DNA from: Clostridium chromiireducens | GTDB lineage: Bacteria > Bacillota > Clostridia > Clostridiales > Clostridiaceae | Reading direction: 5' to 3' | DNA length: 33,510 nt | Assembly: GCF_002029255.1 (NCBI RefSeq) | Contig: NZ_MZGT01000054.1 | Coordinates: forward strand, 1 to 33,510 | Shown here: piece by piece, positions 1-7,577 of the stretch | Layout: the number at the start of each line of letters is the position of its first letter | Numbering within the stretch: the stretch's first letter is position 1 | Program-made: the position numbers and the translations under genes | The notes under the pieces: generated by a model | The model's input: the letters and a program-made list of their open reading frames with translations, nothing else | What the model was told of the DNA's origin: nothing | The model's database searches: none

Positions 1-2
1 AT

Positions 3-734
3 CCTCATATGATTGAAGGTAATTTTATTATATATGTTATAGCTCTAAGTATAGCTATTAACAATATTATTACAGGGATCACATTTTATAATCTCTTATT
101 TAAAAAAAGTAGTAATAATTTAATAGATACTATAAAGTATCTTGAAGATTTCAACAAGACTCTAAGAACCCAAAGACATGACTATTTAAACCATATTCAG
201 GTTATTTATTCGCTTATGGAACTTGAAGAGTTTGAGGAAGCAAGAAGATACATAGAACCTGTTTACAAGGATATAGTTAGAGTTAGTAAAGCCCTTAAAA
301 CATCAAAACCAGCTGTAAATGCCCTACTTCAGGCCAAACTGCAGATGGCAGAAAAAAATCATATAGATATGGAACTTGAAATAAAAAGTGATTTAAAATA
401 TCTTAAAATGGAACCATGGGAATTTTGTAGAGTGATAGGCAACATAATAGATAATGGTATATTTGCACTCAAAGTTAAATCAGATAACAGATATATGCTG
501 GTTGAATTTTCAGAAGACTTAGAGAACATTAGGATTAATATATCAAATAATGGGGATAGTATACCTACAGAAATTATAAATAATATATTTAAAGAGGGAT
601 TTACCACGAAAAATGGTAAAGGCGATGGAATGGGACTTACTATAGTCAAAGAGATCGTCGAAAATTTTTCTGGCACAGTTACTGTAACATCAAATAATAA
701 AATGACATCCTTTGAAATAGTTTTACCAAAATGA
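3..734 (+). CDS. GHKL sensor histidine kinase, Spo0B/CitA-AgrC type (probably 5'-partial)
   Basis: This is the signalling kinase of a two-component system that autophosphorylates a histidine and passes the phosphate to a response regulator. What is visible: one hydrophobic segment at the N-terminus (residues 5-30 from the ATG at 9), then a Spo0B-type helical dimerisation region with the phospho-acceptor motif RHDYLNH near residue 56, then a HATPase_c domain with an N box (IGNIIDNG), a G1 box (NNGDSIP) and a G2 box (GDGMGLTIVKEI). The reading frame is open to the window edge and the ATG at 9 has no Shine-Dalgarno site, so the gene probably starts upstream and carries more membrane helices. The likely partner is the LytTR regulator at 2798, although nfeD, floA and a small gene lie between them. 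The signal sensed is unknown. Confidence 0.85.
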   Translation, partial: PHMIEGNFIIYVIALSIAINNIITGITFYNLLFKKSSNNLIDTIKYLEDFNKTLRTQRHDYLNHIQVIYSLMELEEFEEARRYIEPVYKDIVRVSKALKTSKPAVNALLQAKLQMAEKNHIDMELEIKSDLKYLKMEPWEFCRVIGNIIDNGIFALKVKSDNRYMLVEFSEDLENIRINISNNGDSIPTEIINNIFKEGFTTKNGKGDGMGLTIVKEIVENFSGTVTVTSNNKMTSFEIVLPK

Positions 735-832
735 CATTTGAGGTTTAAAAATGTATAATTTAAAAGTTTTATATTACTAATCTTTATTATTAATATTATT
801 ATATTTATATAGTAAGGAGGGAGGTACAAAAT

Positions 833-1330
833 ATGAATGCATTTTTACCAGATATAACCGCACTAACAGTTTTACTTCTAATTATAGGTTTCGGGTTAGT
901 ACTTTTAGAAATGCATATTCCAGGTTTCGGTGTTCCTGGGATTTTAGGTGCTATATGTTTAATTCTTGCAGTAGCACTAACAGCTGAAAATTTCGCCCAG
1001 GCATTAGTTATGTCATTAAGTATTTTAGCTGTACTGGGAACGATGCTTGGCGTGGCTCTGACAATGTTTGCGAAAGGAAAACTATTTAAACCGTTTATAC
1101 TGCCAGATGAGCAAAAGAAAGAACATGGATATATTAGTTCTTCAGATTTAGATTATTTACTTGGAAAAAGAGGCATTGCACTCACTGATTTAAGGCCAAC
1201 AGGCTCAGTAGATATAGATGGAGTAAAATTCGATGTAATTTCTGAAGGAGAATATATTTCAAAAGGAACTAAAGTTGAAATATTCAAAGTTAGCGGAGTT
1301 AAACTATTGGTCAAAAAGGTTATAACCTAA
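833..1330 (+). CDS. NfeD-family membrane protein (short form)
   Basis: NfeD proteins are small membrane proteins that are almost always encoded next to a flotillin and are thought to help organise membrane microdomains. The 165-residue product has two to three hydrophobic segments in residues 8-85 (including a Gly/Pro-rich stretch, LEMHIPGFGVPGILG), followed by a soluble C-terminal domain from about residue 105 (GKRGIALTDLRPTGSVDIDG) that matches the OB-fold NfeD domain. It is the short form, without the N-terminal ClpP-like protease domain of long NfeD proteins. The start has an excellent Shine-Dalgarno site (AAGGAGGGAGG). Thirty bases separate it from floA, so the two are co-transcribed. 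Confidence 0.92.
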   Translation: MNAFLPDITALTVLLLIIGFGLVLLEMHIPGFGVPGILGAICLILAVALTAENFAQALVMSLSILAVLGTMLGVALTMFAKGKLFKPFILPDEQKKEHGYISSSDLDYLLGKRGIALTDLRPTGSVDIDGVKFDVISEGEYISKGTKVEIFKVSGVKLLVKKVIT

Positions 1331-1360
1331 TATGAATGATATTTAAAGGAGAGATTATTT

Positions 1361-2347
1361 ATGATTATAAATTTACTTATTATAGCTATTGTAGTAGTAC
1401 TGTTAATTGCTGTATTTCTTACATTCGTGCCACTAGGATTATGGGTATCCTCTTTAGCAGCTAATGTTAAAGTAAGTATATTCAATTTAATTGGTATGAG
1501 GCTTCGAAGAGTTGTACCTTCTAAAATAGTAATTCCACTTATAAAATCAACAAAAGCTGGTATGGGGCTTACTGTTAATCAATTAGAAGCACACTATTTA
1601 GCTGGTGGTAATGTAGATAATGTCGTAAACGCACTAATTGCTGCCCATAGAGCTGATATAGATTTACAATTTGAAAAAGCTGCCGCTATTGATTTAGCAG
1701 GTAGAGATGTTTTAGATGCAGTTAAAATGAGTGTTAACCCAAAGGTAATTGAAACACCAAATGTTTCAGCTGTTGCAAAAGATGGTATAGAGCTTCTAGT
1801 TAAAGCTAGAGTAACAGTTAGAGCAAACCTTGAAAGACTAGTTGGTGGTGCCGGAGAAGCAACTATTTTAGCCAGAGTTGGTGAAGGTATAGTAACTACA
1901 GTTGGTTCTTCTCATAGTCATAAAATAGTATTAGAGAATCCAGATGCTATTTCAAAAACTGTATTAGATAAAGGTTTAGATGCTGGTACAGCTTTCGAGA
2001 TATTATCAATAGATATAGCAGATGTAGATGTAGGAAGAAATATAGGAGCTCAACTTCAAACATTGCAAGCAGAGGCTGATAAAAATATAGCACAAGCTAA
2101 GGCTGAAGAAAGAAGAGCTATGGCGGTAGCTAAGGAACAAGAAATGAGAGCTGCTGTTGTTGAATCAGAGGCTGAGGTACCAAGAGCTATGGCCTATGCA
2201 CTTAGAGAAGGAAAACTCGGAATAATGGACTATTATGACATGCAAAATGTTATTGCCGATACTAATATGAGAAGTTCAATTTCTAGTACAGGAAATAAAA
2301 ATCAAGCTTTGCCTGCTGACGATAAAGATAAGAGATCTAAAAAATAA
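1361..2347 (+). CDS. floA: Flotillin-like protein FloA (UPF0365)
   Basis: FloA is a bacterial flotillin of the SPFH group that assembles in functional membrane microdomains and influences membrane fluidity and the stability of partner complexes. The 328-residue product is the usual length for FloA. It has an N-terminal hydrophobic hairpin (residues 2-35), the SPFH/band-7 region in the middle (for example VKARVTVRANLERLVGG) and an Ala/Glu-rich coiled-coil segment around residues 230-275 (QAEADKNIAQAKAEERRAMA), followed by a polar tail ending in a basic cluster. The start has an AAAGGAGAG site. It sits directly after nfeD and 20 bases before a small gene. Assignment is firm; the physiological role in this organism is inferred from the family. 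Confidence 0.95.
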   Translation: MIINLLIIAIVVVLLIAVFLTFVPLGLWVSSLAANVKVSIFNLIGMRLRRVVPSKIVIPLIKSTKAGMGLTVNQLEAHYLAGGNVDNVVNALIAAHRADIDLQFEKAAAIDLAGRDVLDAVKMSVNPKVIETPNVSAVAKDGIELLVKARVTVRANLERLVGGAGEATILARVGEGIVTTVGSSHSHKIVLENPDAISKTVLDKGLDAGTAFEILSIDIADVDVGRNIGAQLQTLQAEADKNIAQAKAEERRAMAVAKEQEMRAAVVESEAEVPRAMAYALREGKLGIMDYYDMQNVIADTNMRSSISSTGNKNQALPADDKDKRSKK

Positions 2348-2367
2348 GTTCCTAGGAGAGTGGGAAG

Positions 2368-2778
2368 ATGAAATATAACAATAATATTGACATATTAAAA
2401 ATTCTTGCAAATGCTCTATTGGATCCTATGTCCGCGACAAAAAACATCAGAGAAAGTGCGACTTTAAAATATCCAAGAAGTTTTCAATCAATAAATAGTA
2501 AAAATAGTAATCCTTATGAAGAAGATAAAACTCAATCTTCTGAAATCAGTAATACAGTATATAGTGAAAGTGTTCAAAAAGATGATAATAATAAGTCTTA
2601 TGATGATAATAAAAGTAATAGTTTATATGATAATAAAAAAGATACTTCTGCAACTCCTCAGGGTGTTATAGATTCAATTGCTCAAGAGCTGACATCTGTT
2701 AGACTTCAACAGGCCATTATACTTTCAGAAATTGTTGGAAAGCCTAGAAGCAAAACCAGAAAAAAAAGAAGATATTAA
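2368..2778 (+). CDS. Small low-complexity protein of the floA operon, unknown function
   Basis: I do not recognise a family. The 136-residue product has a short ordered N-terminus (ILKILANALLDPMSATKNI), then a long Asn/Asp/Ser/Lys-rich region (about residues 45-92) that looks disordered, then a predicted helix (GVIDSIAQELTSVRLQQAII) and a strongly basic C-terminus (SKTRKKRRY). It has no signal peptide or membrane segment. The arrangement of disordered linker, amphipathic helix and basic tail suggests a protein- or membrane-binding adaptor, but that is only inference. A clear Shine-Dalgarno site (TAGGAGAG) and gaps of 20 and 19 bases to floA and the response regulator gene support real expression within the operon. 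Confidence 0.75.
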   Translation: MKYNNNIDILKILANALLDPMSATKNIRESATLKYPRSFQSINSKNSNPYEEDKTQSSEISNTVYSESVQKDDNNKSYDDNKSNSLYDNKKDTSATPQGVIDSIAQELTSVRLQQAIILSEIVGKPRSKTRKKRRY

Positions 2779-2797
2779 AATTTAGGAGAATTTTTCT

Positions 2798-3541
2798 ATG
2801 AATATTAAAGTGCTTATAGTCGATGATGAAAAAGGAATGAGAACCATAATAAAAAAGATATTGGACAAATCAGGTGGTTTTGAGGTTGTTGGTGATACTG
2901 ATAACGGTGAAGAAGCTATAGGCATATTTAAAGAGCATCGCCCTGAGGTGGTGTTCTTTGATATTGAGATGCCAACATGTAGCGGTATAGACTGCGCTAA
3001 AATATTAACCGATATAGATCCAAAAACTATAATTATTTTTGCGACAGCCCATGCTGAATATATGTCTGATGCTTTTCAGTTATATGCTTTCGATTATTTG
3101 ATAAAACCATTTAAAGTAGAAAGAGCCCTGCAAACTTTAGATAGAATAAAAAAGCTAAATAAGCCTAGCTATGGAGATGGTATTGATAAGATAATAAAGC
3201 ACGAAAAAGGTTTAGATAAATTAATGATAAAAAATAAAGAAGGTATAAGTTTCGTGGATACTAAAGAAATAGTGCTTGTTCAAAGAGAAGAAAATTCTAC
3301 TGTAATATATACCAAAACAGACAGCTTTACTACATCTATTTCTTTATCTGACATTGAGGAGAAACTAGATCATACTCAATTTTTTAGAAGTCATAAATCG
3401 TATATTATAAATTTATCATTAATCACAAAAATCTATCCTTATGGAAGATGGACCTACGTGGTTAAGCTAAAAAATACTGAGAAAGATGCTCTTCTTACTC
3501 ATGAAAAATATGAGGAAATAAAGAAATTTTTTAGTTTATAA
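2798..3541 (+). CDS. LytTR-family response regulator
   Basis: This is a DNA-binding response regulator. The receiver domain (residues 1-120) shows the acidic pair DD at 9-10, the phospho-acceptor Asp55 in FFDIEMP, the conserved Thr/Ala region FATAHAEY and the Lys of LIKPFK. The C-terminal half (about 145-246) is a LytTR domain, with the typical IVLVQREENSTVIYT and RSHKSYIINL segments that in this family bind direct repeats in promoters. It is the last gene of the operon and ends before a strong bidirectional terminator. It is the probable partner of the kinase at the start of the window. Target genes are not shown by the sequence; autoregulation of the nfeD-floA operon is possible. Confidence 0.93.
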   Translation: MNIKVLIVDDEKGMRTIIKKILDKSGGFEVVGDTDNGEEAIGIFKEHRPEVVFFDIEMPTCSGIDCAKILTDIDPKTIIIFATAHAEYMSDAFQLYAFDYLIKPFKVERALQTLDRIKKLNKPSYGDGIDKIIKHEKGLDKLMIKNKEGISFVDTKEIVLVQREENSTVIYTKTDSFTTSISLSDIEEKLDHTQFFRSHKSYIINLSLITKIYPYGRWTYVVKLKNTEKDALLTHEKYEEIKKFFSL

Positions 3542-3639
3542 AAGTTTCTTTTCAAATACTCAGCTTAAATTAAACCTAAATGTAAACAGATAATAAGGGA
3601 TACTTGTTTATCATACTAAAAACTTAAAGAATAACAAAT

Positions 3640-3681
3640 ATTACCCCGTACATTTTTCAAACGTTAAATGTACGGGGTAAT
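3640..3681. terminator. Bidirectional intrinsic terminator
   Basis: A perfect 16-bp inverted repeat (ATTACCCCGTACATTT and its complement) with a 10-base loop lies between the converging response regulator and HD-domain genes. AT-rich flanks allow it to serve both strands. Confidence 0.85.
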
Positions 3682-3708
3682 TTCGATACTTTTAAATTCA
3701 AAGTTTTT

Positions 3709-4485
3709 TTAAGTAAAGCTTTCTATATATTTTTTTAAAGAAATCTGAAGTTCATTAATTTCTTCATTTTGTGGTAAACAATTAATTAGAGTAGTTAAAA
3801 CTTCTTTCTCTTTTATATAATTAAAAGAAAATGGAAAATTCAAATCTGAGATCCAGCTTATCTCATACAATTTTCTATCATTATAATTTTTTAAAGAATT
3901 ATTGTTAATTTTTCTACCACTTAAAACATCTTGAAGTAATTCTCTATTGTATCCTGGTGTAAAAGGTAAATTATCAAGCGCTGGATTAGGACTACTCTGT
4001 CGTTCCCTTTCATATTCAATAATTATTCTAAAAATATCGAGTTTATCAGCATCTCTTATCAACTTACAAAACACTGCTTCTTCTTCATTCAAATTGTTTG
4101 GAAGTTCCTTTGTATTATGGAGACTTATAGCCTTAATAATTATTTTTTGACTTTTTTCATCTAAATTTTCTAATATATTATTTTCTTTTAATATTCTTAT
4201 ACCTAGAGTTGCATGATTTTCTGATAAGTAATCCTTAAATGTCTTATATTTTTTAAATTGTTCAAACCTTCCTATATCATGAAATAATCCTATTATCTCA
4301 GCCATATCAATTTCATCTTCTTTTAACTTTAATGACTTAGCAATCTTTACAGCATGTTTTGCAACTTTTAAAGTATGTATTTCTTTTAATTCGATATTTT
4401 GATTAACAACACTATCTTCTCCGTAAAATTCTTTTACATAAGAATTAAACCAACTATAATACTCTTTAACTGTTATTTGTTCCAT
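3709..4485 (-). CDS. HD-domain phosphohydrolase
   Basis: The 258-residue protein carries an HD domain (PF01966 type), a metal-dependent phosphohydrolase fold that acts mostly on nucleotides or phosphorylated small molecules. The metal-binding residues can be followed: His37 (EIHTLKVAKHA), the His69-Asp70 pair in LFHDIGR, a His in SENHATLGI, a His in ISLHN and an Asp in IRDADKLDI. There is no signal peptide or membrane segment, so it is cytoplasmic. The start has an AAGGAGATTTAAAATG arrangement. It is transcribed alone. The substrate cannot be deduced. Confidence 0.88.
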   Translation of the reverse strand: MEQITVKEYYSWFNSYVKEFYGEDSVVNQNIELKEIHTLKVAKHAVKIAKSLKLKEDEIDMAEIIGLFHDIGRFEQFKKYKTFKDYLSENHATLGIRILKENNILENLDEKSQKIIIKAISLHNTKELPNNLNEEEAVFCKLIRDADKLDIFRIIIEYERERQSSPNPALDNLPFTPGYNRELLQDVLSGRKINNNSLKNYNDRKLYEISWISDLNFPFSFNYIKEKEVLTTLINCLPQNEEINELQISLKKYIESFT

Positions 4486-4873
4486 TTTAAATCTCCTTGT
4501 TTTAATCTTAAAATGAATAATTTATTATTTAAATTAAATTTTCACCTTAAATAATAATCTCAAAATATATTTATTTTAGCAAATAATTCATTTTGTAACG
4601 CCTAAATTTGAAAGAACCTATTACAAATTAATTTTATGATTTTTATTCACTTCCTAGTCATATTAATGTATTTTTTATAATTTTAACACTTACTTCATAT
4701 AATGGAAACTAATAAATGAATCATTACAAATATTCATTTAAAAATTCTATCACTTTAATATTTTCATAATTTTCATACAAAATATATAAAAATCATAAAA
4801 ATCCTAAATTGCTATTAACAAAAAGACAATAAACTAATTGACTTATGCTCATTGCCTTTAAAATATGAAAAGC
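4486..4873. other. AT-rich intergenic region without recognised genes
   Basis: This stretch between the diverging HD-domain and nhaA genes is extremely AT-rich. It must hold the promoter of the HD-domain gene on the minus strand. I see no ORF with a Shine-Dalgarno site, no repeat array and no RNA gene in it. Confidence 0.5.
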
Positions 4874-4902
4874 TTGACTGTATACAAAACGTATACTATA
4901 AT
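4874..4902 (+). promoter_or_regulatory. Sigma-A type promoter of nhaA with GTATAC repeat
   Basis: TTGACT (4874-4879) and TATAAT (4897-4902) are separated by exactly 17 bases. The spacer contains GTATAC twice (4880-4885 and 4891-4896); GTATAC is its own reverse complement, so the pair forms both a direct and an inverted repeat, a plausible operator for a dimeric repressor. The repressor is unknown. Confidence 0.75.
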
Positions 4903-4908
4903 TTATTT

Positions 4909-5070
4909 AATAAAAATGTTAATATACTAGATCGGTTGGGCAAATATAATATTTGCTTTCAAGCAATTTTAGTTTCTGGGGTGGGAAACTCTTTTTGAGT
5001 ATTCCCACCTTTTTTTGTTAGATAATTTTTTTAGTTCAGGGAAATAATTAATAAGAAAGGATGTTAAATT
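4909..5070 (+). promoter_or_regulatory. Structured 5' leader of nhaA, candidate ion-responsive riboswitch
   Basis: Transcription from the promoter at 4874 would give a leader of about 160 bases ahead of nhaA. It holds a perfect 7-bp hairpin (4940-4956, GCAAATA/TATTTGC with a 3-base loop), a G-rich segment at 4974-4985 and an intrinsic terminator at 4980-5016. A terminator inside the leader of its own gene is the usual sign of attenuation. Known Na+ and Li+ riboswitch classes are associated with nhaA-type genes, so a cation-sensing RNA is a reasonable hypothesis, but I cannot match the sequence to a class. Confidence 0.5.
4980..5016 (+). terminator. Intrinsic terminator inside the nhaA leader
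   Basis: GGTGGGAAACTC (4980-4991) pairs with GAGTATTCCCACC (4997-5009) with one bulged A and a five-base T loop, followed by seven T. It lies downstream of the nhaA promoter and 54 bases before the start codon, so it would stop nhaA transcription unless prevented. Confidence 0.85.
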
Positions 5071-6273
5071 ATGAAAAGTAAACTTAATTTTAAAATCTCC
5101 AATATGCTGCTATACTTTTTTAAAAATGAATCTTCTAGTGGAATATTACTTTTGATTTGTGCTATTACCTCAATAATAATTGCAAATTCTAGTTTCGCTG
5201 AAACCTATAATCACATACTCCATAAATATATTACAATTGGTTATGGAAAATTTTCTTTATCTCTGTCAGTTCTTCATTGGATAAATGATGGACTTATGAC
5301 TATTTTTTTCCTTGTAGTTGGTACTGAAATAAAAAGGGAGCTAGTTATAGGCGAACTAAAATCAATAAAAAAAACTATACTTCCTATCTCTGCTGCAATA
5401 GGCGGTATGATTATACCTGCAATCATATATTCATTATTTAACTATAACCAAACTACTTTTTCTGGCTGGGGAATCCCTATGGCAACTGATATTGCCTTTG
5501 CTCTAGGGGTACTTTCTCTAGTAGGAAAAAATGCTCCTAAAGGTATAGTTGTATTTCTTACTGCTTTGGCCATCATTGATGATTTAGGTGCTATCATAGT
5601 TATCGCTGTATTTTATACTAATCAAATTTCTTGGATTGCACTTTTCTTAGGTTTACTTGTTTTTGTTGGACTTTTACTAGCTAATAAAGTTAATAATAAA
5701 TTCACATCTATTTTTATTATTGGAGGAATATTATTATGGCTTTGTTTGTTAAAATCCGGAATACACGCAACAATAGCCGGTGTGCTCTTAGGAATGACAC
5801 TGCCTCTTGGAAAAGGTGATAAAGAACCAGAAAACTCGATGTTATATAGGTTTGAGCATACTTTGGCTCCGTGGTCTTCTTTTGTAATCATGCCAATATT
5901 TGCGCTAGCAAACTCTGGTATAACAATTAATGTTAATAGCCTATCATCATATTTAGTCACACCAGTTAGTTTAGGCATAATATTTGGTCTCTTTTTTGGA
6001 AAACAATTAGGTGTATTTGGCGTTTCTTATATTTTAATAAAACTAAAAATCGCAAAACTTCCATCCCAAGTAACAAAAATGCATTTATATGGTGCGAGTG
6101 CTTTAGCTGGTATTGGATTCACAATGTCACTCTTTGTTTCATCTTTATCCTTTACTGATGAAACTGCCTTATCCTCTGCAAAGATAAGTATTATGATTGC
6201 TTCTGTCTTATCCGCAGTACTAGGCAGTGTAGTATTTAAACTTATTAATTTCCCAAGCAATAATTCCAAATAA
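5071..6273 (+). CDS. nhaA: Na+/H+ antiporter NhaA
   Basis: NhaA exchanges external protons for internal Na+ (or Li+) and so handles salt and alkaline stress. The 400-residue product is of normal length and hydrophobic throughout, with about 11-12 membrane helices. Family signatures are clear: WINDGLMTIFFLVVGTEIKREL, split here as WINDGLMTIFF and VVGTEIKREL; MATDIAFALGVLSL; the ion-binding Asp pair in AIIDDLGAIIVIA; SGIHATIAGVLLG; and the C-terminal GASALAGIGFTMSLF. The start is preceded by AAGAAAGGATG at a proper distance. It is the only gene after the regulated leader, so control of this gene is the purpose of that leader. Confidence 0.96.
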   Translation: MKSKLNFKISNMLLYFFKNESSSGILLLICAITSIIIANSSFAETYNHILHKYITIGYGKFSLSLSVLHWINDGLMTIFFLVVGTEIKRELVIGELKSIKKTILPISAAIGGMIIPAIIYSLFNYNQTTFSGWGIPMATDIAFALGVLSLVGKNAPKGIVVFLTALAIIDDLGAIIVIAVFYTNQISWIALFLGLLVFVGLLLANKVNNKFTSIFIIGGILLWLCLLKSGIHATIAGVLLGMTLPLGKGDKEPENSMLYRFEHTLAPWSSFVIMPIFALANSGITINVNSLSSYLVTPVSLGIIFGLFFGKQLGVFGVSYILIKLKIAKLPSQVTKMHLYGASALAGIGFTMSLFVSSLSFTDETALSSAKISIMIASVLSAVLGSVVFKLINFPSNNSK

Positions 6274-6403
6274 CTACTTTAATAGCTGAAAATTTAATTA
6301 TTAATCCATTCCTCAAGTGAAATTGAAATCAGAATATTTTTTTTGTTAAAGCACATCCTAAGATTAATCGGTATGATTATTAGCTATTTGATGGAGGATT
6401 TCG

Positions 6404-7459
6404 ATGAGCATTTTAAAGAAATTATTAATATTCATTATTATTCTAGTTATGATGATAGTTCTTCAATTAGGAGTGTCTAATACCACTTCTTACGTTCATT
6501 CCCATATTGATAAAGGTATTCCTGTTAAGATAGCAGTATTCCAGGATAATGCAAATGCTATGTATATTTCTCTTCTCAGACAAAATTTAGAGCTTATTCA
6601 AAAAGAAAATGAAGATAAAGTTAACTTTACTTTTTTTAACGCTAATGATAATCAAACTATACAAAACGAAAGCATTGATAAAGCTCTTAAAGAAAATTAT
6701 GACCTTTTTATTGTTGGTATAGTTAGTACTAACTTAAAGGATGTCGAAAGTGCTTTACGTAAAATCATGGATAAAAATATGCCTTTAATAATAAATCCGG
6801 ATACGTCACAAGAAATACTAAACTTTATGAAACCATATAAACAATTTGTAATTATTGGAGCAGATTTTGAACAATCAGGTACTATGGAAGGAAAAATTCT
6901 TGTTAACGAATGGAACTTTCATAAGGAATCTATAGATAAAAATCATGATGATGTTCTGCAATATGTCATGTTAAGAGGCAGAATCGGAAGTCCTTTAACA
7001 TATTTAAGAACAAAATATTCAGTACTAGCACTTAATGATGCTGGAATAAAAACAGAGGAACTTTCCTCACCTCACTGCGAATGGATACAAGATTGTGCCG
7101 AAAATGCCATTGAATCCCTATTTCTAAGATACGGAAATAAAATTGAAGCTATTATTTCAAACAATGATGCTATGGCAATAGGTGCAGTTGAAGCATTACA
7201 AAAATATGGATATAATAAAGGCAGCCAGATTTCAACGATACCTGTTGTAGGAATCGATGGAATGCCAGCTGCAAAAGAACTAATTAATAAAGGTTTTATG
7301 ACAGGTACTGTTATAGTTGAACCGCATGATCTTGCTGAAGCCCTTTATGCCGTTGGAATGAATTTAGCTAAAGGTAGAAGTCCGGTAGAAAATACCAATT
7401 ACAAACTAGATGATACAGGCTTTATAATTCATCTAAACTACAGTGAATATGTAAAATAA
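6404..7459 (+). CDS. Orphan sugar-binding periplasmic-type protein (MglB-like)
   Basis: The 351-residue protein is a type I periplasmic binding fold of the galactose/glucose-binding MglB group. An N-terminal hydrophobic segment (residues 4-24) is followed directly by the first lobe (KIAVFQDNANAMYISLLRQN). Typical C-lobe motifs are ISNNDAMAIGAVEALQKYGY and VVGIDGMPAAKELINKG. There is no lipobox cysteine, so it is probably anchored by its N-terminal helix rather than as a lipoprotein. No ABC ATPase, permease or sensor kinase for sugars lies beside it, which suggests use as a solute sensor or with a distant transporter. GGAGG eight bases before the ATG supports the start. Confidence 0.85.
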   Translation: MSILKKLLIFIIILVMMIVLQLGVSNTTSYVHSHIDKGIPVKIAVFQDNANAMYISLLRQNLELIQKENEDKVNFTFFNANDNQTIQNESIDKALKENYDLFIVGIVSTNLKDVESALRKIMDKNMPLIINPDTSQEILNFMKPYKQFVIIGADFEQSGTMEGKILVNEWNFHKESIDKNHDDVLQYVMLRGRIGSPLTYLRTKYSVLALNDAGIKTEELSSPHCEWIQDCAENAIESLFLRYGNKIEAIISNNDAMAIGAVEALQKYGYNKGSQISTIPVVGIDGMPAAKELINKGFMTGTVIVEPHDLAEALYAVGMNLAKGRSPVENTNYKLDDTGFIIHLNYSEYVK

Positions 7460-7527
7460 AGTATGATAAAATTAATAACCGCATATGTTTATCTTATTCT
7501 ATTACAAATACTTCAGCGTAAAAAATT

Positions 7528-7562
7528 ATCCCCCTTATTCCTATGAAAATAATAAGAGGGAT
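7528..7562 (-). terminator. Terminator of the ABC transporter genes
   Basis: A 12-bp stem (7528-7539 with 7551-7562) lies between converging genes. The single imperfect pair is C-A on the plus strand but G-U on the minus strand, and a T run follows on the minus strand, so it mainly ends the minus-strand ABC genes. Confidence 0.75.
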
Positions 7563-7577
7563 TCTTTAAACTCAGTA

